A stretch of DNA of 64,000 nt from Plantactinospora sp. BC1 (GCF_003030345.1 NZ_CP028158.1:4402001-4466000); one strand, 5' to 3'. Positions 8,534 through 17,963 are shown, counted from the first letter of the stretch. The notes: generated by a model from the sequence alone, not told the origin. Numbers and translations: made by a program.

Positions 8534-10957
8534 GTGGTCGGGGGAGCCCAGCCATGGGCCGGGGCGTGGAGGGGTACGGCCATCGACGACAACGACAGGA
8601 GCGCGGAGCGCACAGCGCAGTCGCCGCCCGGTACACCCACGCCACCCGCCGCCGCCAGCCCGGTCGACCGGACCGGCTACCAGGCGCTCCGCTCGGTCAT
8701 GCGGATCCGCCCGTTCCGCCGGCTCTGGCTGGTGCTCGGCGCCGCCTCGTTCGGCGACTGGCTCGGCCTGCTGGCCACCTCGCTCTTCGCCGCCTCCCAG
8801 GTCACCGGCGACACCGCCAAGGGTCTCGCCTTCGGCGGGGTGATCGCGGTCCGGCTGCTCCCGGCGCTGGTGCTCGGCCCGATCGCCGGGGTGCTGGCCG
8901 ACCGGTTCGACCGGCGACTGACCATGGTCATCTGCGACCTGCTCCGGTTCGTGCTCTTCGCCTCGATCCCGCTCGCCGCCCTGCTGGACGTCGGCGGTGG
9001 CCTGGTGGTCGGCTGGGCGGCGGTCGCCACCTTCCTGATCGAGGCGATCACGCTGATCTGGATCCCGGCCAAGGAGGCCGCGGTCCCGAACCTGATCCCC
9101 CGGTCCCGGCTGGAGATGGCCAACCAGCTCACGTTGATCACCACGTACGGGGTCACCCCGGTGCTGGCCGCCATCGTCGCCGCCGTGTTGGACCGCAGCA
9201 TCCGGGCGGCCTCCAGCGGACCGCCGCCGGACTGGGCCGAGCCGGCCCAGTTGGCCCTCTACTTCAACTCGCTGAGCCGGCTGGCCACCGCGCTGGTGGT
9301 CTTCTTCGGCATTCGGGAGATCAGCGGCCGGGGCGACCGTCGGAGTGTCCAGCAGGTCGAGCAGAGCGCGTTGCGCCAGTTCGTCGAGGGCTGGCGGTTC
9401 ATCGGCAAGACTCCGCTGGTCCGGGGTCTGGTGCTCGGCATCTTCGGCGCCTTCGCCGGTGGCGGTGTGGTGATCGGCACGGCGAACTTCTTCACCAAGT
9501 CGCTGGCTGCCGGCGAGGCGGCGTTCTCACTGCTCTTCGGCTCGATCTTCCTCGGCCTCTCGCTCGGCATCGGGCTCGGGCCGATGGTCGTCCGGGAGAT
9601 GTCCCGGCGCCGCTGGTTCGGCATGAGCATCGTGCTGGCCAGCGCCTCGGTGCTGGTACTCGCCGGCTCCATCCACCTCTCCATGGCGATCCTCGGCGCG
9701 GTACTGGTCGGCGCGGGCGCCGGGATGGCCTTCCTCTCCGGTACGACGCTGCTCGGCGGGGAGATCGCCGACGAGGTACGCGGCCGGGTCTTCGCCGTGG
9801 TGCAGACCGGGACCCGGCTGGTGCTGATCCTGGCGATCTCGGTGAGCAGCCTGCTGGTCGGCGTCGGCGGCTCCCGGCAACTGCGCATCGCCGACCTGGG
9901 CATCTCGGTCTCCTCGACCCGACTGCTGCTGCTGGTCGCCGGAGTGGCCGGCATCCTCACCGGGATCAAGGCGTTCCGCCAGATGGACGACAAGCCGGGC
10001 GTACCGGTCCTCTCCGACCTCTGGGGTTCGATCCGGGGGCGTCCGCTCTTCCCGGCCGAGCCGTTCGCCTCGACCGGAGCCTTCGTGGTCTTCGAGGGCG
10101 GTGAGGGCGCCGGCAAGTCGACCCAGGTGGCCAGGCTGGCCGAGGCGCTGCGCCGGCAGCAGCACGAGGTGGTGGTGACCCGGGAGCCGGGCGCGACCGG
10201 GGTCGGGGAGCAGATCCGCGGCCTCGTGCTCGGCGGGACCAGCGGCCCGGACGCGCTCGCCCCCCGGGCGGAGGCGCTGCTCTACGCCGCGGACCGGGCA
10301 CACCACGTCGCCACGGTGGTCCGTCCGGCGCTGGCCCGGGGCGCGGTGGTGATCAGTGACCGGTACGTCGACTCGTCCCTCGCCTACCAGGGCGCCGGCC
10401 GGACCCTGCCGGTCGAGGAGGTCTCCTGGCTCTCCTCCTGGGCCACCGGCGGCCTCAAGCCCGACCTGGTGGTACTGCTCGACATCGAGCCCCGGACCGG
10501 GCTGGCCCGGGTGACCGCCCGGGGTGGCGACCCCGACGTGGTGGAGACCGAGTCGATGGACTTCCACGACCGGGTCCGGTACGCCTTCCTCGACCTGGCC
10601 GCCGCCGACCCCAAGCGCTACCTGGTGCTCGACGCCTCCCGGCCGGCCGACGAACTGGCGGCGGCGGTGGCCGAGCGGGTCACCGGGATGCTCGCCGACC
10701 CGGACACGAACGGCCATCCGGCACCGGCGAGCCCGCCGGACACCTCGGCCCGACCGGAGTTATCCGACGCCGAGCTGCGGGCGCTGGCGGAATCGCGGAC
10801 CGAGGCCGAGGCCGAGACCGGCTCGCGCGTCCGGCCGGACCTGCCGGTCGCCACCGGGTCGGGCCGGACCGGGCCGGGCCAGGTCGGGCCGGGCCAGGTC
10901 GGACCCGACCGCACCGGTGAGACGACGGGCGGCTTCGAACTCGAACGGCGCCCCTGA
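8534..10957 (+). CDS. tmk: MFS transporter-like membrane domain fused to thymidylate kinase
   Basis: An 807-residue two-domain protein. Residues ~55-490 are a major-facilitator-type membrane region with about ten to twelve helices ([19 protein letters not shown] loop). Residues ~515-735 are a complete thymidylate kinase: P-loop GEGAGKST at 523-530, the [14 protein letters not shown] substrate loop, and [15 protein letters not shown]. It should phosphorylate dTMP to dTDP for DNA synthesis. A Pro/Gly-rich tail with a GPGQV repeat follows. The same fusion is known in Streptomyces (SCO3542 type). The start is unclear: GTG 8534 has no good ribosome site, while GGAGGGG at 8568-8574 is placed for an in-frame ATC at 8582. 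Its TGA overlaps the holB ATG (TGATG), so the two are translationally coupled. Confidence 0.95.
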   Translation: MVGGAQPWAGAWRGTAIDDNDRSAERTAQSPPGTPTPPAAASPVDRTGYQALRSVMRIRPFRRLWLVLGAASFGDWLGLLATSLFAASQVTGDTAKGLAFGGVIAVRLLPALVLGPIAGVLADRFDRRLTMVICDLLRFVLFASIPLAALLDVGGGLVVGWAAVATFLIEAITLIWIPAKEAAVPNLIPRSRLEMANQLTLITTYGVTPVLAAIVAAVLDRSIRAASSGPPPDWAEPAQLALYFNSLSRLATALVVFFGIREISGRGDRRSVQQVEQSALRQFVEGWRFIGKTPLVRGLVLGIFGAFAGGGVVIGTANFFTKSLAAGEAAFSLLFGSIFLGLSLGIGLGPMVVREMSRRRWFGMSIVLASASVLVLAGSIHLSMAILGAVLVGAGAGMAFLSGTTLLGGEIADEVRGRVFAVVQTGTRLVLILAISVSSLLVGVGGSRQLRIADLGISVSSTRLLLLVAGVAGILTGIKAFRQMDDKPGVPVLSDLWGSIRGRPLFPAEPFASTGAFVVFEGGEGAGKSTQVARLAEALRRQQHEVVVTREPGATGVGEQIRGLVLGGTSGPDALAPRAEALLYAADRAHHVATVVRPALARGAVVISDRYVDSSLAYQGAGRTLPVEEVSWLSSWATGGLKPDLVVLLDIEPRTGLARVTARGGDPDVVETESMDFHDRVRYAFLDLAAADPKRYLVLDASRPADELAAAVAERVTGMLADPDTNGHPAPASPPDTSARPELSDAELRALAESRTEAEAETGSRVRPDLPVATGSGRTGPGQVGPGQVGPDRTGETTGGFELERRP

Positions 10958-12231
10958 TGCCCGAGGTCTTCGCCGACCTGGTGGGCCAGCCCGAGGCGGT
11001 CGACCTGCTCCGCCGGGCCGCCGCCGCAGCGGAGACGATCCGGGCCGCCGCGACCGCCGAGGCGGTCTCCGCCGACGGCGCGGACCCGGCCGATCCGGTG
11101 GTCGGGGGCGACCGGGCCGCCGGTACCGAGCAGCCGGCCGGCGCCGGAAGTGCGATGACGCACGCCTGGATCTTCACCGGCCCACCCGGCTCCGGGCGGT
11201 CGGTCGCGGCCCGGGCGTTCGCGGCGGCACTGCAATGTCACCGGGGCATCGGCTGCGGCGAGTGCGCAGGCTGCCACACGACGCTCGCCGGTACCCACGC
11301 CGACGTACGGTTCGTGGTGCCCGAGGGGCTCTCCATCGGGGTCGGCGAGATGCGGGCCCTGGTGCTGCGGGCGGCCAGCACGCCGAGCGGGGGACGCTGG
11401 CAGGTACTCGTCATCGAAGACGCCGACCGGCTCACCGAGGCGGCCGGCAACGCGCTGCTCAAGGCGATCGAGGAGCCGCCGCCGCGTACCGTCTTCCTGC
11501 TCTGCACCCCCTCGACGCACCCGGACGACATCTCGGTGACCATCCGTTCCCGATGCCGGGTGGTGACGCTGCGCCAGCCGCCGGCCGAGGCGGTGGCGGC
11601 CGTACTCCGGGACCGGGACGGCATCGCGCCCGACGTGGCGGCCTGGGCGGCAGCGGCGGCCCAGGGGCACGTCGGCCGGGCCCGCCGGCTGGCCCGGGAC
11701 CCGGAGGCGCGCAAGCGGCGGGAGGCCGTGCTCGCCCTGCCGCGCAAACTGACCGGCGTCGGTGCCTGCTTCGACGCCGCCTCCGCGCTGATCGAGGCGG
11801 CCGAGGCCGAGGCGGCGGCAGCGGTGGCCGACGCCGACGCGACCGAGCGGGCCGCGCTGGAGACCGCGCTCGGCGCCGGAGGGACCGGGCGGGGCGCGGC
11901 GGGCGCGATCCGGGGCGCCGCCGGGCAGCTCAAGGACCTCGAACGCCGGCAGAAGTCCCGGGCCACCCGAGCCCAGCGGGACGCGCTGGACCGGGCACTG
12001 GTCGACCTGGCCGGGTTCTATCGGGACGTACTCACCGTCTCGCTGCGCGCCCCGGTCCAGCCGGTGCACACCGACGTCGCCCAGATGGCCAGCACGGCCG
12101 CCGGGAAGTGGAGTGCCGAGGCCACCCTGCGCAGGCTGGAGGCGATACTCGACTGCCGTACGGCGATCGAGACCAACGTCAAGCCACGGATCGCCGTCGA
12201 GGCGATGATGCTCGCCCTCTGGCGCGGCTGA
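10957..12231 (+). CDS. holB: DNA polymerase III subunit delta-prime
   Basis: Clamp-loader subunit of about 424 residues. The AAA+ core shows a Walker-A-like loop with Arg in place of the Lys (GPPGSGRS, residues 75-82), four zinc-type cysteines (C94, C100, C103, C106), and the sensor region VIEDADRLTEAAGNALLKAIEEP. A degenerate P-loop is normal for delta-prime, which does not need to hydrolyse ATP. The C-terminal helical collar domain has a long Ala/Glu-rich insert. ATG 10957 overlaps the tmk stop. The pairing of tmk and holB is conserved in actinobacteria and places both in DNA replication. Confidence 0.95.
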   Translation: MPEVFADLVGQPEAVDLLRRAAAAAETIRAAATAEAVSADGADPADPVVGGDRAAGTEQPAGAGSAMTHAWIFTGPPGSGRSVAARAFAAALQCHRGIGCGECAGCHTTLAGTHADVRFVVPEGLSIGVGEMRALVLRAASTPSGGRWQVLVIEDADRLTEAAGNALLKAIEEPPPRTVFLLCTPSTHPDDISVTIRSRCRVVTLRQPPAEAVAAVLRDRDGIAPDVAAWAAAAAQGHVGRARRLARDPEARKRREAVLALPRKLTGVGACFDAASALIEAAEAEAAAAVADADATERAALETALGAGGTGRGAAGAIRGAAGQLKDLERRQKSRATRAQRDALDRALVDLAGFYRDVLTVSLRAPVQPVHTDVAQMASTAAGKWSAEATLRRLEAILDCRTAIETNVKPRIAVEAMMLALWRG

Positions 12232-12303
12232 GCGGCGGGGTCCGCGACCGGCCGCGAGCGCCGTACCGCTGGAACTTCTGTCCTGATCAGGGAGATCTTG
12301 GGG

Positions 12304-12319
12304 CGAAGGGTTCCCTTCG
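12304..12319. terminator. Small perfect palindrome after holB, possible weak terminator
   Basis: CGAAGGG at 12304-12310 and CCCTTCG at 12313-12319 form a 7-bp palindrome with almost no loop, 73 bp after the holB stop. It has no T run, so it may be a weak terminator or a protein site. Evidence is symmetry only. Confidence 0.3.
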
Positions 12320-12436
12320 GGTGGGTCGCCCGGTACGGTTCGGTGCCGTAACGCAGCGACGGTGGTACATACGGTGAGCCGATCTGCGGGGCTTCGCCAT
12401 GGCCAGCGGGCATCGGGAAGCGGGAGGGACCTGCCG

Positions 12437-12763
12437 GTGACGCGGGAGATCGACCAGTCCTGGGTCGAGGAGGCGATCGAGCGCTATCGGCGCATCGAGG
12501 CGCTACAGGCCGAGTTCGACGAGGCGATCCGGCGGGTGCAGGTCACCGTCCGCTCCCCGGACGGGCTGGTCGAGCTGGTCGTCACCGCCGACGGGTCGGT
12601 CGACGACGTGCGGTTCCTGGGCGCACCGCAGGTGCGTACCGGCCCGGACCTGGCCCGGTCGATCCGGGCCGCCATCACGGCCGCCGACGACGCCGCCCGG
12701 TGGGCCCGGGAGAAGCTCTACACCGAGACGTTCGGCGAGTACCGTCGGCTGACGGAGGCCTGA
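12437..12763 (+). CDS. YbaB/EbfC-like small protein of the ESX-associated type
   Basis: A protein of about 108 residues: an N-terminal helix of the coiled-coil type (WVEEAIERYRRIEALQAEFDEA), then a beta stretch (VQVTVRSPDGLVELVVTADGSV) and a final helix. This is the YbaB/EbfC nucleoid-associated fold. In actinomycetes such proteins commonly sit beside WXG100/EspC genes, and two follow here. GTG 12437 is preferred, with GGGAGGG ten bases upstream; an in-frame GTG at 12362 lacks a site. The next gene's GTG begins immediately after this TGA, so the three genes form an operon. Role in DNA binding or in type VII substrate handling is unproven. Confidence 0.75.
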   Translation: MTREIDQSWVEEAIERYRRIEALQAEFDEAIRRVQVTVRSPDGLVELVVTADGSVDDVRFLGAPQVRTGPDLARSIRAAITAADDAARWAREKLYTETFGEYRRLTEA

Positions 12764-13069
12764 GTGGACCGCCTACGGGACCTCGCCGGCCGGCTCGACA
12801 CCGCCGCTGGCGATCTCGCCGACCTTGCCCGCCGACTGCCGTACGCCGGGCCGGACGCTGGTGCCTTCGGTGCCGACGGGCCGGGGCGGCTCGGTGAGAT
12901 CGGTGCGATCCTGCACCGGCAGTGGTCCACCGCACTCGACAACCGGACCCGGGAACTGCTGGCCACGGCGGAGCGGCTCACCGACACCGGCACCGCGCTG
13001 CGGGTCGCCGAGACGGCGTACGCCGACAGCGACACGGCGGCGTACCGCCGACGGCCGGCGGAGACGTGA
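12764..13069 (+). CDS. EspC-like / WXG100-size helical protein
   Basis: A 101-residue helical protein with no signal peptide. It begins directly after the preceding TGA with GTG 12764 and its TGA overlaps the next ATG (TGATG). The size, the two-helix layout, the central GRLGEIGAILHRQW turn and the helix RELLATAERLTDTGTALRVAETAYADSD match the excreted EspC-type family linked to type VII secretion. No WXG motif proper is present. It may pair with the larger WXG protein encoded next. No secretion ATPase or membrane channel gene is in the window. Confidence 0.7.
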   Translation: MDRLRDLAGRLDTAAGDLADLARRLPYAGPDAGAFGADGPGRLGEIGAILHRQWSTALDNRTRELLATAERLTDTGTALRVAETAYADSDTAAYRRRPAET

Positions 13070-13749
13070 TGGACGTACTCGACCAGCTCGCCGAGCCCGC
13101 CGTCGCGCTCTCCGGGCGGGTCGACGACCTACTCGCCGTCGCCGGTGCGCCGGACCGGCACCGGATCTGGCCGCTGCTGCGCCGACTCCGGGTGCTTCCC
13201 GGTGACGCCGTACGGGCGATGCTCGGGCTGCGGCCCGAAGCGCTGGCCGATGCTGCCGAGGTGGACGCGGAGCTGCGCCGGGCCTACCACGAGGCCGGGG
13301 CGGTGCTGGCCGACGGCGGCTCGTGGCAGGGACCGGCCGCCGAGGCGTACGCCGCACACCGCCGTGGACTGGCGGGGCACCTGACCGAGCTGAGCCGCCG
13401 GGCGGACGCCACGGCCGCGTACGCCGAGGCGGTGGCCGGGTGGATCGCCGAGAGCCGGTACGCGCTGGCCCGTACCCTCGCCGACGTGCTTGCCTCGGCG
13501 GAGGCGGTCGCCGTGACGACGGCCCGGACCGGCCGGAGTGGGTTGACCCCGTCCGGCGTCGAGCCCGGCGGGCTGCCGGTCGGGCCTGCTGCGGCCGAGA
13601 TCGGTGCCCGGATCCTGTCCACGGTCGACGAGGCATACGACCGGGCGGAGGCGCTGCCCCGGCGGTGGGCGGCGGAGCTGGATCTCCTCGAACACCGCCC
13701 CCCGCAGCTTCCGGCCGTACGCCCCGACGACGGGCGCATCTTCCTGTAG
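13069..13749 (+). CDS. WXG-motif protein, putative type VII secretion substrate
   Basis: A protein of 226 residues, start ATG 13069 overlapping the previous stop. The WXG motif is visible as SWQGPAAEAY about residue 85, between two long Ala-rich helices. A second helical part follows and the protein ends with a Pro-rich stretch and RIFL. It is larger than a plain WXG100 protein and has no recognisable toxin domain. Together with its two upstream partners it looks like an ESX substrate with an accompanying partner. The alternative is a purely cytoplasmic helical protein. Confidence 0.7.
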   Translation: MDVLDQLAEPAVALSGRVDDLLAVAGAPDRHRIWPLLRRLRVLPGDAVRAMLGLRPEALADAAEVDAELRRAYHEAGAVLADGGSWQGPAAEAYAAHRRGLAGHLTELSRRADATAAYAEAVAGWIAESRYALARTLADVLASAEAVAVTTARTGRSGLTPSGVEPGGLPVGPAAAEIGARILSTVDEAYDRAEALPRRWAAELDLLEHRPPQLPAVRPDDGRIFL

Positions 13750-13807
13750 TGCCGGACGCAAGATCGCAAATCAGGATTATGTCCTACACACTTCGTATTC
13801 TGCCGCC

Positions 13808-14686
13808 ATGCCGAGTGGAGAGCACGAATCACCGATCGCGTTGGCCAAGCTCGACCCGCGTCTGGTGACCTGGCTGCTGACGAATCTGTTCGATGTGAAG
13901 GTGCCCGACTACCACCACGCTCGACCCCAACCCACCGACGTCCGGGTGCTGGTTCCGCGTACCTACCATGCCGACGGCATGCTGCTGTTCTGCGACGCGG
14001 CCGACCAGCCGGTGCTCGCGGTGGTGCTGGAGGTCCAGCGTGGCTGGGATTCCCGCAAGCGGTGGACGTGGAAGCTCTACGTAGCTCAGCTGGAAGCCGA
14101 GCTGACAGTCAACGCCGCGCTGGTGGTCTACTGCCCCGACTCCGCGATCGCCCGTCGATACCGGGGCATGTTCGAGTTCGAAGGGCTCAGCCTGCCGCTC
14201 CGGCCGTTCATCTTCACGCCGCGCGAGGTGCCGCTGGTCATCGACGTGGAGCTGGCCCGGGCCAACCCGGCGCTGGCGGTGTTCTCGGCGATCTGCCACG
14301 GCACAGCCGCAGACGTGGACGCCGTGTTCCCGGCACTGGCGGAGGCGCTGCGAACTCTCGGCCCGAAGAGGGCGATCTCGTACTATGACATAGTCCTGGC
14401 AGGGCTGCCGCAGGCGCCCCGGGCACGTTGGGAGGCTTACATGAGCACCACCGTCGGCTCCGAATTCCGCAGCGAGTTGCTGCGCGAGGTCGATGCTCAC
14501 GGAGAGGCCCGTGGAGAGGCCCGTGGAGAGGGCCGGGCGGTGTTGACCGTACTCGACACGCGAGGCGTGCCTGTTCCAGCGGCCGTCCGCGAGCAGATCC
14601 TCGCGTGCACGGACCTGGCTCGACTCGACAACTGGTTGCGCCGCGCCGTCACCGCCGTCACCGCCGAGGATGTCGTCAACGGATAG
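13808..14686 (+). CDS. Rpn/PD-(D/E)XK transposase-like protein
   Basis: A 292-residue protein of a family frequent and multi-copy in filamentous actinomycetes. Near residue 80 it has VVLEVQRGWDSRKRWTWKLYV, whose E-x-Q core is the catalytic half of a PD-(D/E)XK nuclease; the aspartate would lie just before (LFCDAADQPV). The C-terminal part has the charged repeat GEARGEARGEGRA and the ending CTDLARLDNWLRRAVTA typical of this family, related to Rpn recombination-promoting nucleases. ATG 13808 sits in a short gap after the WXG gene with no strong ribosome site. Cellular role unknown. Confidence 0.75.
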   Translation: MPSGEHESPIALAKLDPRLVTWLLTNLFDVKVPDYHHARPQPTDVRVLVPRTYHADGMLLFCDAADQPVLAVVLEVQRGWDSRKRWTWKLYVAQLEAELTVNAALVVYCPDSAIARRYRGMFEFEGLSLPLRPFIFTPREVPLVIDVELARANPALAVFSAICHGTAADVDAVFPALAEALRTLGPKRAISYYDIVLAGLPQAPRARWEAYMSTTVGSEFRSELLREVDAHGEARGEARGEGRAVLTVLDTRGVPVPAAVREQILACTDLARLDNWLRRAVTAVTAEDVVNG

Positions 14687-14838
14687 CCAGACGTCCGACG
14701 GCCCGACGGGTTCGCGCGACGTCTCGACGCATTCCGGTCGGAGCCCGCTCGGAGGCCGGCCTTCGCGCGGCGCGTCGACGGGGTCACCTCCCACCCACTC
14801 GGCTCGGCGGAGAGTCGGATCCGTCGTAGGGTGAGCGC

Positions 14839-15690
14839 ATGGGCATGCTGTGCGCGGTCAGCTTCAACCGTTACGGCCGCCTCTACTACCTCGACCCGGG
14901 CGAGCTGCGTCCGGCGGTCGGCGACCGGGTGCTGGTCCCCACCGACGAGGGGACCGAGGTGGCGGAGTGCGTCTGGGCGGCGCAGTGGGTCTCCGACGAC
15001 ACCAGCGGCTTTCCCCGGCTGGCAGGGCTGGCCGGCGAGGAGGATCTGCGCCGCGACGAGATGCTGCGCAAGCGGAAGGCCGAGGCGAAGGTCGCCGCGA
15101 AGCGGCTGATCCGGGAGCACGGCCTGCCGATGAAGGTGGTCGCCGTGGACCACATCATCGAATCGACACCGGCCGGGGGTTCGAGCGGGTCCCGGACCAC
15201 CATCTACTTCACGGCGCCGCACCGGGTCGACTTCCGGTCGCTGGTCCGCGACCTGGGCGCCACCCTGCACTGCCGGGTCGAGCTTCGTCAGCTCTCCGCC
15301 CGGGACTCGGCCCGGGTGCAGGGCGGCATCGGCTCCTGCGGGCGTGACCTCTGCTGCGCCACCTTCCTGAACGACTTCGAGCCGGTAACCATCCGGATGG
15401 CCAAGGACCAGGAGTTGCCGCTCAACCCGCTGCGCATCTCCGGCGCCTGCGGCCGGCTGATGTGCTGTTTGAAGTACGAGCATCCGCTCTACGCCGACAG
15501 CGGCAGCTATCCGAGCCCGGGGCAGAGGGTCGAGACGCCGGCTGGCCAGGCGAAGGTCGTGTCCCGGCATGTCCCGAGTGAGACGGTGACCGTCCGACAA
15601 CTCTCCGACGGCTCCGTCAGCCGGTGTGCCCTGTCCGAGGTCTGCGGCCCGCGCCGGGCCTACGACTCGCGCCCTGCGACGGCCGAGTAG
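14839..15690 (+). CDS. PSP1 domain protein, RicT/YaaT-like
   Basis: A 283-residue protein with the PSP1 domain. Two cysteine clusters, GSCGRDLCCATFL and GACGRLMCCLKYE around residues 170-215, are the hallmark of RicT/YaaT, which binds iron-sulfur clusters with RicA and RicF in Bacillus and affects RNA processing and developmental phosphorelays. Actinobacteria carry this protein next to replication genes, as here near tmk-holB. The N-terminal part has VGDRVLVPTDEGTEVAECVW, typical of PSP1. No RicA/RicF partner is in the window. ATG 14839 is the first start after a 152-bp gap. Confidence 0.9.
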   Translation: MGMLCAVSFNRYGRLYYLDPGELRPAVGDRVLVPTDEGTEVAECVWAAQWVSDDTSGFPRLAGLAGEEDLRRDEMLRKRKAEAKVAAKRLIREHGLPMKVVAVDHIIESTPAGGSSGSRTTIYFTAPHRVDFRSLVRDLGATLHCRVELRQLSARDSARVQGGIGSCGRDLCCATFLNDFEPVTIRMAKDQELPLNPLRISGACGRLMCCLKYEHPLYADSGSYPSPGQRVETPAGQAKVVSRHVPSETVTVRQLSDGSVSRCALSEVCGPRRAYDSRPATAE

Positions 15691-15807
15691 CGCCGGTACC
15701 GGGTCGCCGCTGCGTTCGACGGCGTGGCTCGGCCGGGATTCTCCGGGCGCCGGCACGGGTACAAAGTCGGGCGCATGCCGACGGCCGGGCGGAGGATGGT
15801 TGGTCGC

Positions 15808-15821
15808 GGGACTGTCGAGCT
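15808..15821 (-). repeat. Dispersed repeat core, copy A
   Basis: The core GGGACTGTCGAGCT is the reverse complement of the AGCTCGACAGTCCC core found at 15973-15986, and of the 40 kb copy apart from its final bases. Copies A and B face each other about 150 bp apart and could form a long hairpin. Confidence 0.55.
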
Positions 15822-15955
15822 GGGTGCGCAGACGGGGCGCGGGAGAACAGGGTGTTGCCGGACGGCTGGTGGTAGCACGCCGTGACGGGCATTTGACGTC
15901 ATGGGGTGCGGGCCGACCGGCCAGGGGGATCGCGACCGGACGGCCCGGGGACGAT

Positions 15956-15984
15956 GGGCGCGCAAGTGGGGCAGCTCGACAGTC
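15956..15984 (+). repeat. Dispersed repeat, copy B
   Basis: This 29-bp segment matches 40210-40238 at 27 of 29 positions by eye, ending in GCAGCTCGACAGTC. Both copies lie in intergenic DNA between convergent genes, which suggests a small extragenic repeat family rather than chance. Confidence 0.6.
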
Positions 15985-15996
15985 CCGGGATGGACT

Positions 15997-16024
15997 ACAC
16001 CCGACACCCGACACCCGACACCCG
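15997..16024 (+). repeat. Four tandem copies of ACACCCG
   Basis: Four perfect head-to-tail heptamers followed by a partial ACAC, just beyond dispersed repeat copy B. A simple microsatellite likely to vary in copy number. Confidence 0.85.
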
Positions 16025-16072
16025 ACACGACGTCAGCCGGCCCCGTCGTCCCACCCTCGTCGGCGGGACGGG

Positions 16073-17797
16073 TCAACGAAGCGTGAACGGAGCCTCGGCG
16101 AGCCGGTACGCCAGCGGCTGCTTCGGGGTCAGCCATGCGTCGGTCGGGTGACCGTCCGGCTCGGCCTGCCAACGCCGGCAGATCCTGTCGACCGCGACCG
16201 GATAGCCGGTGAGGGTACCGTCGGCGGCGATGTGCAGCCGGAGGAAGCACTTGGCGTCCTCGATGCCCTGACCCGCGAAGAGTTCGTTGAGATTGACCCC
16301 GAACGAGCCGGCGACCAGCAGATAGAGCGCGGTGAGCTGGGTCGCCACCAGCCCGGCGATCGGACCGTAGACCACCGCTGCGGCGACCACCGGCAGCGGC
16401 CACGGCCAGGCGTGGAAGAAGAACTGGAGCCAGATCCAGCTGCCTGCGGCGGCCAGCCCGATGTGCGCGAAGCCGTGACAGAGTCCGAGAATCCAGTGCC
16501 GGGCATGTCGTTTGCGGCCGGCGCTGGGCGGCTGGGCGAAGAAGACGGCGCCGGCCAGCGTGACGATCAGCATGATGGCCAGCGGAATGCTGAACAGCCG
16601 CTGCGCCGTCGCCTCCGAGCGCGGAGCCGCCACGCCGACCATGGCCAGCATCAGCAGCGTGTGCAGCCCGCCGAGCAGGGTGGCGAAGCCCGGGTTGCGC
16701 AGCGGTAGCCGGCCGAAGATGCCCCAGCCGTACCGGCGGGAGCGGGCGGCGTCCGGATAGCGACCGGCCAGATCGTACGTCTGGCTGGTGCTGGCCCGCC
16801 GCACCAGGGTGTCCTTCGGAGGCACCTCGATGCGGCCCGGCAGCTTGTGGGTGGGGTAGAGGTAGGCGCCGCCGCCACCGCAGGTGACCAGGTCACGGTC
16901 CGGTCCGGTGTACCGGGCGTAGTGGTGCAGGTCGCCGGAGAGCAGCAGCCGGACCCGGGCGCCGGTCGGGGCGATCACGGTACGGATGAAGTAGTCGATG
17001 GTGTCGTACTCGTGGGGCTTGTCGACGGCCTTGACCCAACTCGGTTCCGGCACCGCGATGATCACCCGGGACTCGGCGGTGAGCCGCTGCGCCGCCTCCT
17101 CGAAGTAGCGCAGTTGCGGGTCGTCGAGATAGACCCCGGACTGCCCGTCCAGCCCGAACAGCCACCAGTCGGACGGCAGTTCGACGGCGAAGTAGGAGCG
17201 GCTCTGCGGGGTACGCCAGCCGCCGACGTTGTCGTCCCGGGAGCGGACGAAGAGCCGGAGGAAGGCGGTGAGACCGTCGTACCAGTCGTGGTTGCCGGGG
17301 ACGGCGAAGAGCGCCGGAGGTGGGCCGTCGGCCGGCGGCTGCGGCATGGCCGCCTGGTAGGGGCCCTTGCACCGGTTCTCGTACGCCTCGCCGCTCGCCG
17401 TCGGATAGACCTGGTCGCCGCCCATCAGCAGCATCTGGCCACGCGGCAGCCGGTGCCCGTCGACCTCCAACTCGGGGCGGGTGAGCAGGTAGGCGACCGA
17501 GTAGGTGGCGTTGAACCCGTCGCCGAGGTCGGCGACGAAGTCCAGCCACAGGTCGCCGTCCGGGCCGACCTGCCGGGTCACCGTGCCGGGCAGCGAGTTC
17601 TGCAACTCCCGCTTGTCCAGGTACGCGCCGAAGAGCAGCGCCAGCAGGGTACGCAGCCCGGTGCTGATCAACAGCAGCGGCGCCAGCCAGGGCACCGGGC
17701 GCTGCGGGGTGAAGCCGAGTTCGCGCGGATCGAGACTGCCCGGCCGGGGTGGGGCCGCCGGCTGCGCCGGGATCGGCGGCGCCTGGTGATCGGTCAT
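16073..17797 (-). CDS. Membrane-anchored metallophosphoesterase
   Basis: A 574-residue calcineurin-like phosphoesterase. An N-terminal hydrophobic segment (LAPLLLISTGLRTLLALLFGAY, residues ~38-60) precedes the catalytic domain with VADLGDGFN, the metal-ligand motifs GGDQVYPT and GNHDWYDGL, a later LSGDLHHYARY, and a CGGGGAYLYPTH ending. After the catalytic domain come about four more membrane helices (residues ~375-505). The order of metal motifs is that of the Mre11/purple acid phosphatase superfamily. The substrate is unknown; a phosphodiester or phospholipid at the membrane is plausible. ATG 17797. Convergent with the PSP1 gene across the repeat-bearing gap. Confidence 0.85.
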   Translation of the reverse strand: MTDHQAPPIPAQPAAPPRPGSLDPRELGFTPQRPVPWLAPLLLISTGLRTLLALLFGAYLDKRELQNSLPGTVTRQVGPDGDLWLDFVADLGDGFNATYSVAYLLTRPELEVDGHRLPRGQMLLMGGDQVYPTASGEAYENRCKGPYQAAMPQPPADGPPPALFAVPGNHDWYDGLTAFLRLFVRSRDDNVGGWRTPQSRSYFAVELPSDWWLFGLDGQSGVYLDDPQLRYFEEAAQRLTAESRVIIAVPEPSWVKAVDKPHEYDTIDYFIRTVIAPTGARVRLLLSGDLHHYARYTGPDRDLVTCGGGGAYLYPTHKLPGRIEVPPKDTLVRRASTSQTYDLAGRYPDAARSRRYGWGIFGRLPLRNPGFATLLGGLHTLLMLAMVGVAAPRSEATAQRLFSIPLAIMLIVTLAGAVFFAQPPSAGRKRHARHWILGLCHGFAHIGLAAAGSWIWLQFFFHAWPWPLPVVAAAVVYGPIAGLVATQLTALYLLVAGSFGVNLNELFAGQGIEDAKCFLRLHIAADGTLTGYPVAVDRICRRWQAEPDGHPTDAWLTPKQPLAYRLAEAPFTLR

Positions 17798-17963
17798 CGA
17801 TGGCAGCCTAGTCGGGACGCTTCACGGACCACTGTCCGCCTGCCGACCGTTCCGGACGGCGTACCGGGCGTCTCCGGGACGGGTGCTCCGGCCGTCTGCC
17901 CGGGCACACCGGTGGAAACCCCCGAGCCGGGTCGGCGCCCGGTGTCGTACACTTGCCGGCGTT

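Larger units (their letters stand above)
15691..16072. other. 382-bp repeat-bearing gap between ricT-like and phosphoesterase genes
   Basis: No supported gene. The gap contains two inverted copies of a dispersed AGCTCGACAGTC-type repeat (15808-15821 and 15956-15984) and four tandem copies of a 7-bp unit ACACCCG at 15997-16024. The flanking genes converge, so the gap may act as a transcription end, but no classic hairpin with a T run is seen. Confidence 0.6.

Noticed and set aside
10860-10910. Short direct repeat of GGGCCGGGCCAGGTCG
   Set aside because: It encodes the in-frame repeat [12 protein letters not shown] in the tail of the MFS-Tmk protein; a simple in-frame duplication.
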